Assembly (NCBI GenBank): GCA_030743445.1
Contig: JASLSL010000247.1
Coordinates: forward strand, 1 to 9,287
Length of the DNA: 9,287 nucleotides
Direction: 5' to 3'
Source: Alphaproteobacteria bacterium
GTDB lineage: Bacteria > Pseudomonadota > Alphaproteobacteria > UBA8366
The notes under the pieces were generated by a model, which was not told where the DNA came from, ran no database searches, and saw nothing but the letters and a program-made list of their open reading frames with translations. The position numbers and the translations under genes are program-made. Shown here piece after piece: positions 8,170 through 9,287 of this stretch. The number at the start of each line of letters is the position of its first letter. Position 1 is the stretch's first letter.

Positions 8170-8421
8170 ATGGAAAAACTGAAAACAATTGTCGATGACG
8201 CGATGGGAGAACTGGAAGGAATCCTATCCAGCGATCAAACCGACAAGGTCGCCAAAGCGATGGAAGCGGCGATTGTTCGGGGTGTGCTGGAAATGCAAAA
8301 CCGGGCCGTTGACGCCTGCAACGATTGCGGTGAGGCGGAGCAGGACACCGCCCACAAGATCGCCACCACCATCCGCAAGAAGACCGACGCCCTGATCGTC
8401 AACCTTTCCAGCATGCGCTGA
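8170..8421 (+). CDS. Small protein of unknown function (83 residues)
   Basis: The product starts MEKLKTIVDDAMGELEGILS and ends IRKKTDALIVNLSSMR. I do not recognise a family. It appears almost wholly helical, with alternating charged and hydrophobic residues (DKVAKAMEAAIVRGVLEMQ, then KIATTIRKKTDALIVNL), and may form a helical hairpin or coiled coil. A single pair of cysteines, in the motif CNDC, sits in the middle followed by GEAEQD; two cysteines alone do not make a complete zinc knuckle, though a dimer could share them. No signal peptide or membrane segment. ATG 8170 is chosen over ATG 8161 on ribosome-binding-site spacing. It precedes a tRNA-Thr gene and transcribes away from the transporter. 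The frame shows GC-rich third positions, supporting it as real. Confidence 0.65.
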   Translation: MEKLKTIVDDAMGELEGILSSDQTDKVAKAMEAAIVRGVLEMQNRAVDACNDCGEAEQDTAHKIATTIRKKTDALIVNLSSMR

Positions 8422-8440
8422 CGTTTCCGCCGTCGGGGCC

Positions 8441-8482
8441 ACGGGGTGTCCCCGTTCATGTAAAGCCGGGGGGCGCCCCCGG
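8441..8482. terminator. Two consecutive GC-rich hairpins after the 83-residue gene
   Basis: The first hairpin is ACGGGG (8441-8446) with CCCCGT (8450-8455) around TGT. The second is CCGGGGG (8466-8472) with CCCCCGG (8476-8482) around GCG. Neither is followed by a T-run, so intrinsic termination would be weak; they may stabilise the 3' end of the message or act with Rho. Confidence 0.45.
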
Positions 8483-8499
8483 TGACGCCTGGGCGCGCC

Positions 8500-8528
8500 T
8501 TGCACCCGTACACCCCCTATGGCATAAG
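8500..8528 (+). promoter_or_regulatory. Candidate promoter of tRNA-Thr
   Basis: TTGCAC (8500-8505) and CATAAG (8523-8528) are separated by 17 bases and lie 15 bases before the tRNA 5' end, so transcription would begin a few bases upstream of the mature RNA. Hexamer matches are only partial (3 of 6 and 4 of 6), so this rests mainly on position. Confidence 0.35.
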
Positions 8529-8543
8529 CCTCGGCACCCCGGT

Positions 8544-8618
8544 GCCGCGGTAGCTCAGGGGTAGAGCACGCCCTTGGTAAGGGCGGGGTCGAGTGTTCAA
8601 TTCACTCCCGCGGCACCA
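8544..8618 (+). tRNA. tRNA-Thr, anticodon GGT
   Basis: The cloverleaf folds completely. The acceptor stem is GCCGCGG (8544-8550) with CCGCGGC (8608-8614), and the discriminator is A8615 with encoded CCA (8616-8618). The D stem is GCTC/GAGC. The anticodon stem is CGCCC/GGGCG with loop TTGGTAA, giving anticodon GGT (8576-8578) that reads ACC and ACU. The T stem is GAGTG/CACTC around TTCAATT. All stems are perfectly paired and there is no intron. The 3' end shows no obvious att-like duplication inside this window. Confidence 0.97.
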
Positions 8619-8733
8619 TTTTCCCACTCGAAATTTACCGCTTTTCGCTGGCAACGGATGCTCGACCGATGCGCCCCATGGTATGGTGTGCCGCCGCGAG
8701 GTGAAGGCGACGATGTGAGAGGAGGTCTCGGGA

Positions 8734-9135
8734 ATGCTGAAAAAGGACTTGCTGAAAAAGCTCAAGGCGTCCGCCGGAAACGCATCCAAGGCCGGGGTCA
8801 AGACGATCGAGGATTATCGCTACGAAATCACCGATGGCATCGACAATTGGCTCGACTTTCAGGACGAGAAAATCGACAGCTGGGGCGCCGGCCTCAAGCT
8901 GTCGCAGATAACCCGCGGGCAGCGCGAGATCACCATTTATTACGGTGACCTGATCCTGCCGCTCACCGACTCGGGCGACGCGCTGTTCCTCGAGGACACG
9001 TCGTTCGAAGCGGAAAAAATCGCGATGCTCGCCATCAAGGAAGCGATCGACAACGGCGACTTCGACGAGGCGATCAACCGCGCGGTCGCCGAGATCGCCA
9101 GGGAAACGGCGGCGGTACAAAACAAGCAGAGTTAG
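8734..9135 (+). CDS. Hypothetical protein (133 residues)
   Basis: It begins MLKKDLLKKLKASAGNASKAG and ends ARETAAVQNKQS. I recognise no family. The first 20 residues are lysine-rich and helical. The middle (YRYEITDGIDNWLDFQDEKI, then GQREITIYYGDLILPLTDSG) looks like a small alpha/beta domain with aromatic-rich strands. The C-terminal third (FEAEKIAMLAIKEAIDNGDFDEAINRAVAEIAR) is strongly helical and acidic. There is no signal peptide or membrane segment. AGGAGG (8720-8725) lies eight bases before ATG 8734, an excellent ribosome-binding site that supports the gene and its start. It follows tRNA-Thr on the same strand after about 115 bases in which I see no other feature; together with the 83-residue gene it makes a pair of unrecognised small proteins around the tRNA. 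Confidence 0.78.
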   Translation: MLKKDLLKKLKASAGNASKAGVKTIEDYRYEITDGIDNWLDFQDEKIDSWGAGLKLSQITRGQREITIYYGDLILPLTDSGDALFLEDTSFEAEKIAMLAIKEAIDNGDFDEAINRAVAEIARETAAVQNKQS

Positions 9136-9287
9136 CTCGACGACGGCAGCAACGCCGGCGCCCGCCGCGCTCGATTTCGGGCCGACTACCTAAATAGTTG
9201 CTTTGCTTGCGGACGGCATACACCTAAGATGGCAGACGCATGGGGAACACCGCTGTCATGGTGGGACGCAACAAACACGACCCGATC
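9136..9287 (+). other. Intergenic tail, possibly the start of another gene at the edge
   Basis: Bases after the previous stop carry no clear gene. Near the edge, ATG 9240 opens a frame (MGNTAVMVGRNKHDPI) that runs to the last base, and ATG 9229 opens another frame (MADAWGTPLSWWDATNTT). Neither has a good ribosome-binding site and neither is recognisable. TTGCTT (9203-9208) and TAAGAT (9225-9230), 16 bases apart, could be a weak promoter, which would leave the ATG 9240 message almost leaderless. Confidence 0.25.

Noticed and set aside
8517..8801. A minus-strand frame across the tRNA with a segment resembling commonly annotated hypothetical proteins.
   Set aside because: It is the reverse complement of tRNA-Thr, a well-known source of spurious gene calls.

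Overview
The window looks like GC-rich chromosomal DNA from an alphaproteobacterium, probably Rhodospirillales-like. This is inferred from family content, codon use and the style of the intergenic palindromes; there is no rRNA or other marker to fix the taxon. The centrepiece is a compact coxM-coxS-coxL operon (1298-5055) for the molybdenum/copper aerobic carbon monoxide dehydrogenase. CoxL carries the AYRCSFR active-site loop and the genes run in M-S-L order, both marks of form I (true CO-oxidising) enzymes.

Left part (1-1297): the 3' end of a HigA-type antitoxin gene, then a degraded copy of the coxM leader plus its first 11 codons, which ends in a stop codon. Next comes a visibly less GC-rich segment with one PAS_5-type sensory protein gene, then the intact coxM leader. 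The PAS gene therefore sits between two direct repeats of the coxM 5' region, about 905 bp apart, as if an insertion or duplication rebuilt the operon's promoter end.

Middle (1298-6317): coxMSL is tightly coupled (3-bp gap, then a 1-bp overlap). The usual maturation genes coxD, coxE, coxF and coxG do not follow. Instead there is a roughly 165-bp palindromic intergenic repeat, a metallo-beta-lactamase-fold gene of the N-acyl-homoserine-lactonase family, a 20-bp perfect inverted repeat, and a second copy of the 165-bp repeat. One hairpin of the repeat shows a compensatory base-pair change between copies, so its fold seems to matter. Copy B ends in a strong hairpin with T-runs on both strands and can terminate both the lactonase gene and the converging transporter gene.

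Right part (6318-9287): a DHA2/EmrB-type drug-efflux transporter on the minus strand, a gene-poor divergent region with a short dispersed repeat and a hairpin, a small acidic protein of unknown function, two GC-rich hairpins, a tRNA-Thr(GGT) gene with a plausible promoter, a second small unknown protein, and about 150 bases where another gene may begin.

Together the window encodes one clear catalytic system (CO oxidation to feed electrons to respiration) without its maturation genes, set among accessory genes with marks of rearrangement. I see no CRISPR array, recognisable transposase or complete defence system. The most unusual points are the duplicated coxM start around the PAS gene, the repeat-bracketed lactonase gene with a Phe in place of the AiiA tyrosine, and the two unrecognised small proteins around the tRNA.
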